Assembly: GCA_030150565.1 (NCBI GenBank)
Contig: JASLFR010000069.1
Span: 1-14,220, forward strand
Source: Cardiobacteriales bacterium
Lineage (GTDB): Bacteria > Pseudomonadota > Gammaproteobacteria > Cardiobacteriales > Wohlfahrtiimonadaceae
Direction: 5' to 3'
Length of the DNA stretch: 14,220 nt
In this document: positions 6,460 through 13,343 of the stretch, one piece after another
Numbering within the stretch: position 1 is the first letter of the stretch
Layout: every line of letters starts with the position of its first letter
Notes under the pieces: model-generated
What the model saw: only the letters and a program-made list of their open reading frames with translations
Database searches by the model: none
What the model was told of the DNA's origin: nothing
Program-made: the position numbers and the translations under genes

Positions 6460-7896
6460 CTATTCGTTAAGGTAACGGGCAACCATTGTCATATTGTCGG
6501 TTGGTCCAATATCAACCCAAACAATATAGCCTGAACCTTTGGCGACATCGATCACCTCGCCATCATCATTCTTCATCTCTCCTAAGATAATATCTCGGTT
6601 GCCATGCTGGTTAATCACTTCCAATTTATCCCCTGTGGCAAAACGATTCTTCGCTTCCAATTTAGTTAAGCCTGTCGCTTCATCATACTCAATCACTTCG
6701 GCAACATATTGCTGGCGGGAATGGATTGAATTACCTGTTAAATAGTTTTGATAGGCGTGAGGCGCATGGCGCTGTAAAAAGCCTTCGGTATAACCCCGAT
6801 TCGCCAAACCATCGAGCTTACCGTAGAGCTCGGGATTAAACTCTCGTCCCGCTAAAGCATCATCAATCGCCTGACGATAGAGCTGACTTGTGCGCGCTAC
6901 ATAGTAAGGGGATTTAGTACGTCCTTCGATCTTAAGGGAGTCCACACCAATCTCAATCAGGCGCTGCACATGTTGAATCGCGCGAAGATCACGAGAGTTC
7001 ATAATATACGTTCCATGCTCATCTTCACTAATCTCCATCCACTCACCCTGTCGCTGCCCATTCTCCTGAATAAGATAAGGCTTTACCGCTTCGGGATGGG
7101 GCGTATATGCTTTACCCGTGGTGAGATCGGTATAGGCCACCTCATTCATTGCATCTTGAATAAAGGTGACTGGATTGATGCCGATATTAGGGTGCATGCT
7201 CTCTTCGGTATAGATCTTATCCAGATCTGCCGTAATAGGCACAAGCTCCCCTTCTGGCGTCTCTTTAGCATCGGTTAATCCATAATTCCAGCGACAAGCA
7301 TTGGTACAGGTCCCCTGGTTGGCGTCTCGATGGTTAAAATAGCCCGATAAGAGGCAACGCCCCGAATAAGCGATACAGAGCGCTCCATGAACAAAGACCT
7401 CGAGCTCCATATCAGGGCACTCGTTACGGATCTCCTCAATCTCATTTAAAGAGAGCTCCCGAGAGAGAATCACCCGCGTTAAACCCTGTTTTTGCCAAAA
7501 CTGGACCGTTGCACTATTCACCGCATTTGCCTGTACAGAGAGATGAATCTCCTGATCTGGAAACCGCTCCCGAACCATCATAATTAAGCCGGGGTCCGAC
7601 ATAATCAGCGCATCTGGATTGAGCTCAATAATAGGCGCCATATCGTCCACAAAAGTCTTTAACTTACCGCCATGGGGCATGGTATTGACCGCTAAAAAGA
7701 ACTTTTTCCCCCGCTCATGGGCATAATCGATCCCCATCTTCACCCGCTCCGTATTACGGAAATCATTATTCCGCACTCGAAGACTATAACGGGGTAACCC
7801 GGCATAAACAGCATCTGCCCCATATGCAAACGCATATTGCAGATTTTTAAAGGTGCCCGCAGGGGCTAAGAGTTCAACTGAACGTTTCTTTGTCAT
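6460..7896 (-). CDS. trhP: tRNA 5-hydroxyuridine synthase subunit, U32 family (TrhP/YegQ)
   Basis: This 478-residue protein matches E. coli YegQ/TrhP along its length. Matching segments include LLAPAGTFKNLQYAFAYGAD near the N-terminus, DALIMSDPGLIMMVRE (about 95-110), LSRELSLNEIEEIRNE, FVHGALCIAYSGRCLLSGY and the SLKIEGRTKS segment. In E. coli, TrhP makes 5-hydroxyuridine at wobble U34 using a prephenate-dependent pathway. That base is then turned into cmo5U by CmoB in tRNAs such as tRNA-Val(UAC). Four cysteines at 174, 181, 197 and 201 (C-x6-C-x15-C-x3-C) are the likely iron-sulfur ligands of the U32 family. The older label is 'peptidase U32', but protease activity is not expected. AAGGA precedes the ATG at good spacing. 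It has no clear promoter. The tRNA terminator separates it from an upstream tRNA-Val(UAC), a predicted substrate. Confidence 0.93.
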   Translation of the reverse strand: MTKKRSVELLAPAGTFKNLQYAFAYGADAVYAGLPRYSLRVRNNDFRNTERVKMGIDYAHERGKKFFLAVNTMPHGGKLKTFVDDMAPIIELNPDALIMSDPGLIMMVRERFPDQEIHLSVQANAVNSATVQFWQKQGLTRVILSRELSLNEIEEIRNECPDMELEVFVHGALCIAYSGRCLLSGYFNHRDANQGTCTNACRWNYGLTDAKETPEGELVPITADLDKIYTEESMHPNIGINPVTFIQDAMNEVAYTDLTTGKAYTPHPEAVKPYLIQENGQRQGEWMEISEDEHGTYIMNSRDLRAIQHVQRLIEIGVDSLKIEGRTKSPYYVARTSQLYRQAIDDALAGREFNPELYGKLDGLANRGYTEGFLQRHAPHAYQNYLTGNSIHSRQQYVAEVIEYDEATGLTKLEAKNRFATGDKLEVINQHGNRDIILGEMKNDDGEVIDVAKGSGYIVWVDIGPTDNMTMVARYLNE

Positions 7897-8054
7897 ATAA
7901 GTATCCTTCCAGGGGATGAGTGCCGCAGCACATTAAATCTTTAATAAAGAAAACATTGATTAATTACTAAGCAAAAGAGAGCGAAAGTGAACTATTTTCA
8001 CCCAAAAATCATGACATAATCCCGCCAAATCTTCCGCCAAATTTACTTTTAGAC

Positions 8055-8088
8055 AGCAAAAAGCCCGCAATAATGCGGGCTTTTTGCT
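8055..8088 (-). terminator. Terminator after tRNA-Val
   Basis: A perfect 15-bp stem AGCAAAAAGCCCGCA / TGCGGGCTTTTTGCT has a 4-nt loop. The five-T run lies in the 3' arm in both directions, so it works on both strands. It starts 8 nt after the tRNA 3' end. Confidence 0.88.
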
Positions 8089-8095
8089 ATTGGTT

Positions 8096-8171
8096 TGGTG
8101 GGTGCTGAGGGGATCGAACCCCCGACCCTCGCCTTGTAAGGGCGATGCTCTACCAGCTGAGCTAAGCACCC
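8096..8171 (-). tRNA. tRNA-Val(UAC)
   Basis: This 76-nt tRNA has an encoded CCA end. The acceptor arm GGGTGCT pairs with AGCACCC, the discriminator is A, and the D arm reads GCTCAGCTGGTAGAGC. The anticodon stem-loop is TCGCC-CTTACAA-GGCGA with anticodon TAC, and the T loop is TTCGATC. It is close to E. coli tRNA-Val(UAC). U34 of this isoacceptor is a known cmo5U site, and trhP, the enzyme for the first step, is the next gene downstream. Confidence 0.97.
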
Positions 8172-8183
8172 AATAGGAGAATG

Positions 8184-8212
8184 ATTTTATTCTATCCTGT
8201 TGGCGTTGTCAA
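8184..8212 (-). promoter_or_regulatory. Proximal tRNA-Val promoter
   Basis: TTGACA (8207-8212), a 17-bp spacer and TAAAAT (8184-8189) on the minus strand predict a start about 6 nt upstream of the mature tRNA. Confidence 0.85.
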
Positions 8213-8454
8213 ACTTAAATCATTTGCCTCTTAAAACTTGAGGGCTGTCTGAAACAACTGAGAACAAGTATACGTTTTTTTTATTTTCTGTCAAAAGAAA
8301 TGTTGATCAATTGTTGAGCCAAGCCTGAAGAGCAAGATATCTTCGGCCTATCCCCCACTCCACAAAAACAAAATGCGTACTATTTGTTCACCAGCAGACT
8401 CTTTACCGTTTTTTAATAAACCTCTTGCCATCTCTTTAACCTTAAATTTTAAGA
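8213..8454. other. Non-coding gap between the L,D-transpeptidase gene and tRNA-Val
   Basis: No credible gene is seen here. Apart from the distal promoter (8267-8294), the stretch holds an 8-bp stem with one bulged base (GCCTGAAGA at 8323-8331 with TCTTCGGC at 8340-8347). It also holds an AT-rich dyad that reaches into the transpeptidase stop codon (8436-8458). Neither has a U-tract, so no standard terminator for the rlhA-transpeptidase transcript is evident. Confidence 0.5.
8267..8294 (-). promoter_or_regulatory. Distal consensus promoter upstream of tRNA-Val
   Basis: TTGACA (8289-8294), a 16-bp A-rich spacer and TATACT (8267-8272) on the minus strand form a second near-perfect sigma-70 promoter. 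A start near 8260 would give a leader of about 90 nt before the tRNA. No terminator or reading frame lies between it and the tRNA, so tandem promoters for one tRNA is the simplest reading. A small RNA is the alternative. Confidence 0.65.
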
Positions 8455-8458
8455 TTAA
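8436..8458. repeat. AT-rich palindrome over the transpeptidase stop codon
   Basis: TTAACCTTAAA and TTTAAGATTAA are 11-nt arms around a single T. They are fully complementary except for one pair that becomes G-U in the minus-strand RNA. The dyad includes the TAA stop at 8455-8457. It could be a 3' mRNA hairpin or a DNA site. Confidence 0.4.
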
Positions 8459-9189
8459 TCATTGTAGATCCAAAGAAGCATCGGCTTGGTTCGGTTTTTA
8501 AGCAATTGGTCTACCTTTTTCATCGATTCATTATCGATGACAGGGCAACCTTGACTATAGCCCTGCTCTAAAAATTGGGGATAGATAGGGGCTGAAGGAA
8601 TCTCCTCATAGGAGTGAAGCACAATATTACGCGCCGCCGCATTGCTATTACTCTCCTCTAAGCCATACATTTTGTAATGAACACCGATTCCCCATTGGCT
8701 CGGCGCACGCCCTTCAAGTCGATATTTCCCTAAGGAGGAGCTTAAACTCCCAGGCTCATTACTAAATATAATCGTCTGATTCGTACTCCGATACTGCTCC
8801 GTTCCATAACCATGGGCCACTAAGCTTGCTATAACGGGGATGTTTTTCTCAAAGCTCCAGACAAAAAAACGCTCCTGTCCCGAAGGTAATGAGAAATCGA
8901 TAAAGATCGCATATTGGGGGTCAAAGCCTGTCTCTTTAATAAACTCTTTTGCCGCTACAGCTCGCTTTTGTAGAGCGTTTTTAAGTTTTTCCTCTGCGGT
9001 GAGTATTGGAGGATCATCTACCTTAGAGGGAAGAAAGATCCTCTGGCCAAAGTTCTCTAACTGACGCCAAACCTCAGGATAAAAGAGCAAAACTCCCCCA
9101 AAGATCAGCACCTTTAAAAATAGTAATACAATAAAGAGGCGTTTAAAGAGAGTGCCGACCCCCCGCTTCTCTTCTTGTGAATGCTTCAT
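8455..9189 (-). CDS. Membrane-anchored murein L,D-transpeptidase-like protein (YkuD_2 type)
   Basis: This 244-residue protein has a basic N-terminus and one transmembrane helix at about 18-37, so its catalytic domain should face the periplasm. The segments IIFSNEPGSLSSSLGKYRLEG, YGLEESNSNAAARNIVLHS and YSQGCPVID follow the order seen in the 'murein L,D-transpeptidase catalytic domain family' (PF13645-like). The likely catalytic cysteine is C215 in SQGC, with H192 as the upstream histidine. Enzymes of this fold cross-link or trim peptidoglycan stem peptides, or attach proteins to them. Which of these this one does is not visible. The gene follows rlhA after 15 nt, so they are probably one transcript. 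Its ribosome binding site is a run of nine G residues, ending two bases before the ATG. Confidence 0.83.
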   Translation of the reverse strand: MKHSQEEKRGVGTLFKRLFIVLLFLKVLIFGGVLLFYPEVWRQLENFGQRIFLPSKVDDPPILTAEEKLKNALQKRAVAAKEFIKETGFDPQYAIFIDFSLPSGQERFFVWSFEKNIPVIASLVAHGYGTEQYRSTNQTIIFSNEPGSLSSSLGKYRLEGRAPSQWGIGVHYKMYGLEESNSNAAARNIVLHSYEEIPSAPIYPQFLEQGYSQGCPVIDNESMKKVDQLLKNRTKPMLLWIYND

Positions 9190-9191
9190 CT

Positions 9192-9200
9192 CCCCCCCCC
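9192..9200 (-). repeat. Nine-G homopolymer at the transpeptidase ribosome binding site
   Basis: The minus strand reads AGAGGGGGGGGGAGATG, placing nine G between the rlhA stop and the ATG at 9189. It replaces or overlaps the Shine-Dalgarno. Slipped-strand changes would alter the spacing and strength of initiation without touching the protein. Confidence 0.7.
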
Positions 9201-9204
9201 TCTT

Positions 9205-11157
9205 TTAGGTGAGCTCTTTAATCTGCTCACCCAAAAGCGGCTGTTTTAAAATATGGGGCTTAATTCTCCCCATCACATGCATCTCACAGGCGCGACAGTT
9301 AAACTCAAGCCGATACTCCTCCCCCTCATGGCTTAAAATTAGGGGGGTAGGACGCACCTGCCCTTGAACACCTGTCACCCCAATGGTCTGCTTCGGACAC
9401 AAATTATAAGAGAAGCGTAAGCAGTGTTTCGTAATCATCACCGGCACTTCACCAAGCTCTTGATGCGCTTCATAGGCGGGCTCAATCAGCTTCACCCCAT
9501 GCTTATAGTAGAATTCCCGTGCCTTTTGATTATAGACATTAGCTAAGAAGGAGAGCTCCTCCGTGGGGAAGATCGCCGGCGGCTCCACTCGCTTACGGCG
9601 CACACCCCGTTGATAATGGTGCAGTAGATTCTTCTCTAACATCGCGATCCCCGCCCGCCGCAGCTGATTAATCTGGCTTGCAGGAACAAAGGGGATCGGA
9701 TCTAGACTTATCTGCAGACTCTCCAGCTCAAAATCAGTTCCTCCAAGTTTTGTAAGATTCTTCTCTAGAATTGCCAACCCTTTATCTGGATCTCTAGCTG
9801 GCTCAAAAGGCCCTGAGAGGGTAACTTTTGCATAATACCCATGCTCAGTTGTAAGCTCTAACTGTAATCCTTCCGATTGAGGGAGCGCACTTAAAAAGAG
9901 TGTTAATCCCACGGTTCGGGTAGCCGATTCTTTCGCTAATAGCTGACTCCATAATTGATCATGGTTGCGATTTAAGGGATGCTTTTTTTGAATATTTGCT
10001 CGCTCGGTCCTAAATTCTATCGGCATCTCGTTGGGGTAGACTAGATAATGATTTGCCCCGATCTTATCGGCACGATTAACCCTAAATCCAACAACCTCCC
10101 GCTTAATTTGAATATTTAGCCCATCCCCATTAGCCAGGGGCTCTGTTGTTTTTACCTCAAGATAGTTCTGCTTAATATCGAGCAGATGACCAATCGGCAA
10201 CCCTACGAATTTAGGGGAATCAAATGCTCCGATATCTGGCTTCCGCTCATTGACAAAATAATCAGTTGAGCCCCGATGGAAGGTTTTATCAGGATTGGGG
10301 ATAAAGTGATGCACCACACGCCCCACCGATGCCCGCTGAAACTCAGGATGCTCCTCAATATAGGCATCAATAACCTGACGATAGTGTGCGGTAATATTCT
10401 TAACATAAGAGAGATCTTTATAACGCCCCTCGATCTTAAATGAACGCACCCCCGCCTCAATCAGCGCCCCAATATTATTAGTCTGGTTATTATCCTTCAT
10501 CGAGAGAAGATGCTTATCAAAAGCAATAATGCGCCCCTTTTCATCACGCAAGGTATAGGGGAGACGACACGCCTGTGAGCAGTCACCTCGATTTGCCGAA
10601 CGCCCTGTTTCAGCATGAGAGATATAACATTGCCCCGAAAAAGCGACACAGAGCGCACCATGGACAAAAAATTCTAAAGCCGTATCTGGGCGCGCCTCAT
10701 GAATCGCCCGAATCTCTTTTAAACTGAGCTCACGGGCCAATACAAGCTGTGAAAAACCCACATCCGCCATAAACTTCGCCTTCTCTAAGGTACGGATATC
10801 CGTTTGTGTTGAGGCATGCAGCTCAATAGGGGGAAGATCGATCTCTAAAAGCCCCATATCCTGAATAATCAAGGCATCAACGCCGGCATCATAGAGCTCA
10901 TAAGCAAGCTTTCTTGCCGACTCCAACTCATGATCATGCAAGATGGTATTGAGCGCGATAAAGACCTTTGCATTAAATTTATGGGCAAATTCCGTTAATT
11001 TTGCAATATCCGCAACATTATTCTCTGCTGCATGCCGCGCCCCAAACTCAGGGCCACCAAGATAGACAGCATCTGCCCCATGGATAATCGCCTCGCGAGC
11101 AATCTCAACATTACGGGCAGGACTCAATAGTTCTAATTCGTGGGCTAATAGACTCAT
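9205..11157 (-). CDS. rlhA: 23S rRNA 5-hydroxycytidine C2501 synthase, U32 family (RlhA/YdcP)
   Basis: The protein is 650 residues, compared with about 653 in E. coli. LELLSPARNVEIAREAI, ALIIQDMGLLEIDLPPIELH, GRSANRGDCSQACRLPYTL, LLSMKDNNQTNNIGALI and FKIEGRYKDLSYVKNITAHY match RlhA throughout. In E. coli this enzyme hydroxylates C2501 of 23S rRNA near the peptidyl-transferase centre in an iron-dependent way. The four U32 cysteines are at 170, 177, 193 and 197, with the same spacing as in TrhP. A second set at 579, 587, 621 and 624 lies in the C-terminal domain typical of this subfamily. I chose ATG 11157 because MSLLAHELELLSPAR lines up with the E. coli N-terminus. A TTG at 11169 would add MNIH. 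Neither has a strong Shine-Dalgarno. No terminator is seen after thiF 90 nt upstream, so some transcription may come from the thiamine operon. Confidence 0.93.
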   Translation of the reverse strand: MSLLAHELELLSPARNVEIAREAIIHGADAVYLGGPEFGARHAAENNVADIAKLTEFAHKFNAKVFIALNTILHDHELESARKLAYELYDAGVDALIIQDMGLLEIDLPPIELHASTQTDIRTLEKAKFMADVGFSQLVLARELSLKEIRAIHEARPDTALEFFVHGALCVAFSGQCYISHAETGRSANRGDCSQACRLPYTLRDEKGRIIAFDKHLLSMKDNNQTNNIGALIEAGVRSFKIEGRYKDLSYVKNITAHYRQVIDAYIEEHPEFQRASVGRVVHHFIPNPDKTFHRGSTDYFVNERKPDIGAFDSPKFVGLPIGHLLDIKQNYLEVKTTEPLANGDGLNIQIKREVVGFRVNRADKIGANHYLVYPNEMPIEFRTERANIQKKHPLNRNHDQLWSQLLAKESATRTVGLTLFLSALPQSEGLQLELTTEHGYYAKVTLSGPFEPARDPDKGLAILEKNLTKLGGTDFELESLQISLDPIPFVPASQINQLRRAGIAMLEKNLLHHYQRGVRRKRVEPPAIFPTEELSFLANVYNQKAREFYYKHGVKLIEPAYEAHQELGEVPVMITKHCLRFSYNLCPKQTIGVTGVQGQVRPTPLILSHEGEEYRLEFNCRACEMHVMGRIKPHILKQPLLGEQIKELT

Positions 11158-11259
11158 ATGTATATTCAATCAATAAAGCGATATTTAAGGGGGGATAACC
11201 AGAAAAGGAGGTATAGGATAGCAATGATTTAACAATAGCCGAAGGGATCAGAGATAAAA

Positions 11260-12339
11260 TTAACCCCCAAAGGAGGATAAAAACCGCTCATAAACTTTAA
11301 GCGCCCCCTCAATCTCCGAAAGACCATAAACAATTGCTCTTCCATCATTAAAGATCATAATTCGCTCCGCATCCATCTCGCTCTGCTTTAGCGAACTCAG
11401 ATCAACATTCAGGAAGTACTCCGTCAATCTATGGGGAATCTGCTGATCTCTTAAGCGCTTAGAGAGCCTTAACAGATCGAGGGGGGCGGCTTCCCGAATC
11501 ATCACCGATCCATCGCCACACAACCTTTGTGCTTCACGACGCTTCTCTTGCAGCGCTGGATAGCTAGGGTGACTGCCACAGGTTAGGCAATGGGGATCTT
11601 TCAAACGGTTAAGATTGATATTCTGGAGATGAAAATCCCAAATATTCGCCGTCACCAGAGTCTGACGCATCGCCTCAGGCTCAATAAAATATTTCAGCGC
11701 CTCAGTGGTCTGCAGACTAGAAATCATCTGCAAAATGGGCTGAATCACCCCCACAGAGCTACAGCTATCCTGAGACGCTAACTCAATGGTATCGAGTAAG
11801 CAGCGTAGACAGGGGGCCTCCTTACGATGAGGAAGATTAAAGTTATAACTCATACCGTAACTCTCGAGTGCGGAACCGAAGATCCACGGTATGTTGAGTT
11901 TATAACACGCATCGTTAATGAGCATTCGGAGCATCAGATTATCGGTTCCATCCAGCAGAAGATCTGCGCCCTGAATTAAGCCCTCAATATTATCGCCAGA
12001 GACATCGGCAATATGGGGCGTCACTTTAACGGTTGAATTGATCGCCAATAGATGATTTTTCACCGCAATCACTTTAGGCACTTGGTTTTTGGCATCCTCT
12101 TCTGTAAAGAGCGTTTGCCGTTGTAGATTGGTAATTTCCACAAAATCCCGATCGATCAGCGTTAACTTACCCACCCCTGCCCGGGCTAAGGTCTCTGCAT
12201 GTTGAGCACCCAATGCTCCACACCCTAAAATCACCACATGGGCACGATTTAATGCACGAACTCCCACCTCCCCTACTCGATGAAAGCGAGCAAGTCGATG
12301 GTAGCGAAGATCAATGGGGTGCGCTCTCTCTAGATCCAT
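11260..12339 (-). CDS. thiF: Sulfur-carrier adenylyltransferase ThiF
   Basis: This 359-residue E1-like enzyme of the ThiF/MoeB/HesA family activates the C-terminal glycine of ThiS with ATP. Visible features are the nucleotide loop GCGALG (39-44), DRDFVEITNLQRQTLF (63-78), two CxxC zinc pairs (C177/C180 and C251/C254), and C193 in DSCSSVGVIQP, near the position of the E. coli ThiF active-site cysteine. A C-terminal extension of roughly 90 residues (from about LCGDGSVMIREA to VYERFL) follows. It is like that of Firmicutes-type ThiF proteins and absent from short E. coli ThiF. The neighbours thiS and thiG fix the assignment to thiamine rather than molybdopterin. It lies 5 nt downstream of thiG. 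The protein ends FGG, an end resembling a sulfur-carrier tail, but this is probably chance. Confidence 0.9.
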   Translation of the reverse strand: MDLERAHPIDLRYHRLARFHRVGEVGVRALNRAHVVILGCGALGAQHAETLARAGVGKLTLIDRDFVEITNLQRQTLFTEEDAKNQVPKVIAVKNHLLAINSTVKVTPHIADVSGDNIEGLIQGADLLLDGTDNLMLRMLINDACYKLNIPWIFGSALESYGMSYNFNLPHRKEAPCLRCLLDTIELASQDSCSSVGVIQPILQMISSLQTTEALKYFIEPEAMRQTLVTANIWDFHLQNINLNRLKDPHCLTCGSHPSYPALQEKRREAQRLCGDGSVMIREAAPLDLLRLSKRLRDQQIPHRLTEYFLNVDLSSLKQSEMDAERIMIFNDGRAIVYGLSEIEGALKVYERFLSSFGG

Positions 12340-12344
12340 AGTCG

Positions 12345-13112
12345 CTACTCAATTAGCCCCGTTGTTGGGCTACTAGCTCGACCTACACTCTGCATCGGCA
12401 TCCGTTTAGCCTCATAGGCTAGTCGACCCGCAATGGTGGCAAGACTCATCGCCCGACTCATCTTAATCGGATCTTCCGCATAAGCAACCGCGCTATTCAT
12501 CAGCACACCATCGGCGCCAAGCTCCATAGCATACGCCACATCTTTCGGACTCCCAAGGCCAGCATCAACAATAACAGGCACCGTCGCTTGATCAATAATA
12601 TGCTTTAAATTGATCGGGTTAATAATCCCTAAACCGCTTCCAATAGGGGAGGCGCCAGGCATAATGGCATGGCAACCGAGCTCTTGGATTTTACGGGCAA
12701 GCACCACATCATCTGATGTATAAACAAGTACCGTCATCCCTTCTGCTAATAACATCTCTGTTGCCCGAAGCGTTTCGATAGGATCGGGAAGAAGTGTTTT
12801 CGAACAACCAATAATCTCCACTTTAACCATATCGCAAAGGCCTGAGGCATGCGCTAACTTTGCGGTGCGTACCGCCTCTTCTGCTGTATTTGCACCGGCC
12901 GTATTGGGGAGCAACTTATATTTTGTAAGATCAAGCTGCTCTAATAGATCGGGCTGATTATCATCAAAAATATTCATTCGACGGACCGCAAAGGTTAATA
13001 CCTCAGTATCACTCGCCTCCACTGCCCCTTTCTGCTCTTCAAAGTTCCGATACTTTCCCGTTCCTAAAAAGAGACGGGAGTTAAATTCAAAGTTACCAAT
13101 TTTAAGGGTCAT
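12345..13112 (-). CDS. thiG: Thiazole synthase
   Basis: This 255-residue TIM-barrel enzyme condenses deoxyxylulose 5-phosphate, dehydroglycine and ThiS-thiocarboxylate to give the thiazole phosphate. FNSRLFLGTGKY (10-21), the Schiff-base lysine K97 in VKVEIIG, MPGASPIGSGLGI and DAGLGSPKDVAYAMELGADG are family signatures. Length and ends are normal. The ATG directly follows the thiS stop (TAA-ATG). Its Shine-Dalgarno, AGGAGGT, lies inside the last glycine codons of thiS. Translation should therefore be coupled to that of the sulfur carrier it uses. Confidence 0.97.
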   Translation of the reverse strand: MTLKIGNFEFNSRLFLGTGKYRNFEEQKGAVEASDTEVLTFAVRRMNIFDDNQPDLLEQLDLTKYKLLPNTAGANTAEEAVRTAKLAHASGLCDMVKVEIIGCSKTLLPDPIETLRATEMLLAEGMTVLVYTSDDVVLARKIQELGCHAIMPGASPIGSGLGIINPINLKHIIDQATVPVIVDAGLGSPKDVAYAMELGADGVLMNSAVAYAEDPIKMSRAMSLATIAGRLAYEAKRMPMQSVGRASSPTTGLIE

Positions 13113-13328
13113 TTAGCCACCTCCTACAAAGTGGACAATCTCAAACTGATCATTAGGATTCACAGGCGTTGTGGCATATTGATCCTTCTGAATCACTTCT
13201 CGATTCTGCTCAATAATAAAAAATTTACGTTGGGCAAGGTTAAGCTCTTGCACCAGCTTCTCAACGGTATCTACCTCTGGATTGATGGTGATAAGCTCAC
13301 CATTAACTTTAATCTCTATCTTCTCCAT
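13113..13328 (-). CDS. thiS: Sulfur carrier protein ThiS
   Basis: This 71-residue ubiquitin-like protein ends in FVGGG. Its terminal Gly-Gly is adenylated by ThiF and converted to a thiocarboxylate that delivers sulfur to ThiG. MEKIEIKVNGE at the start and DQFEIVHFVGGG at the end are typical. GGAG lies 8 bases before the ATG at 13328. The gene sits 15 nt after tenI and abuts thiG. Confidence 0.95.
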   Translation of the reverse strand: MEKIEIKVNGELITINPEVDTVEKLVQELNLAQRKFFIIEQNREVIQKDQYATTPVNPNDQFEIVHFVGGG

Positions 13329-13343
13329 CTTCGATCTCCATAC

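Noticed and set aside
6460..7896. Peptidase U32 reading for trhP and rlhA
   Set aside because: The family name is historical. Both proteins match RNA hydroxylation enzymes along their length and lack a protease active site.
7960..8169. A 69-codon minus-strand open frame across the tRNA region
   Set aside because: It is a translation of tRNA-Val(UAC) and its terminator (residues GFDPLSTH come from the T arm and acceptor). This is a common false gene.
8323..8347. The GCCTGAAGA / TCTTCGGC stem as a terminator for the transpeptidase transcript
   Set aside because: It has a bulged base and no U-tract on either strand.
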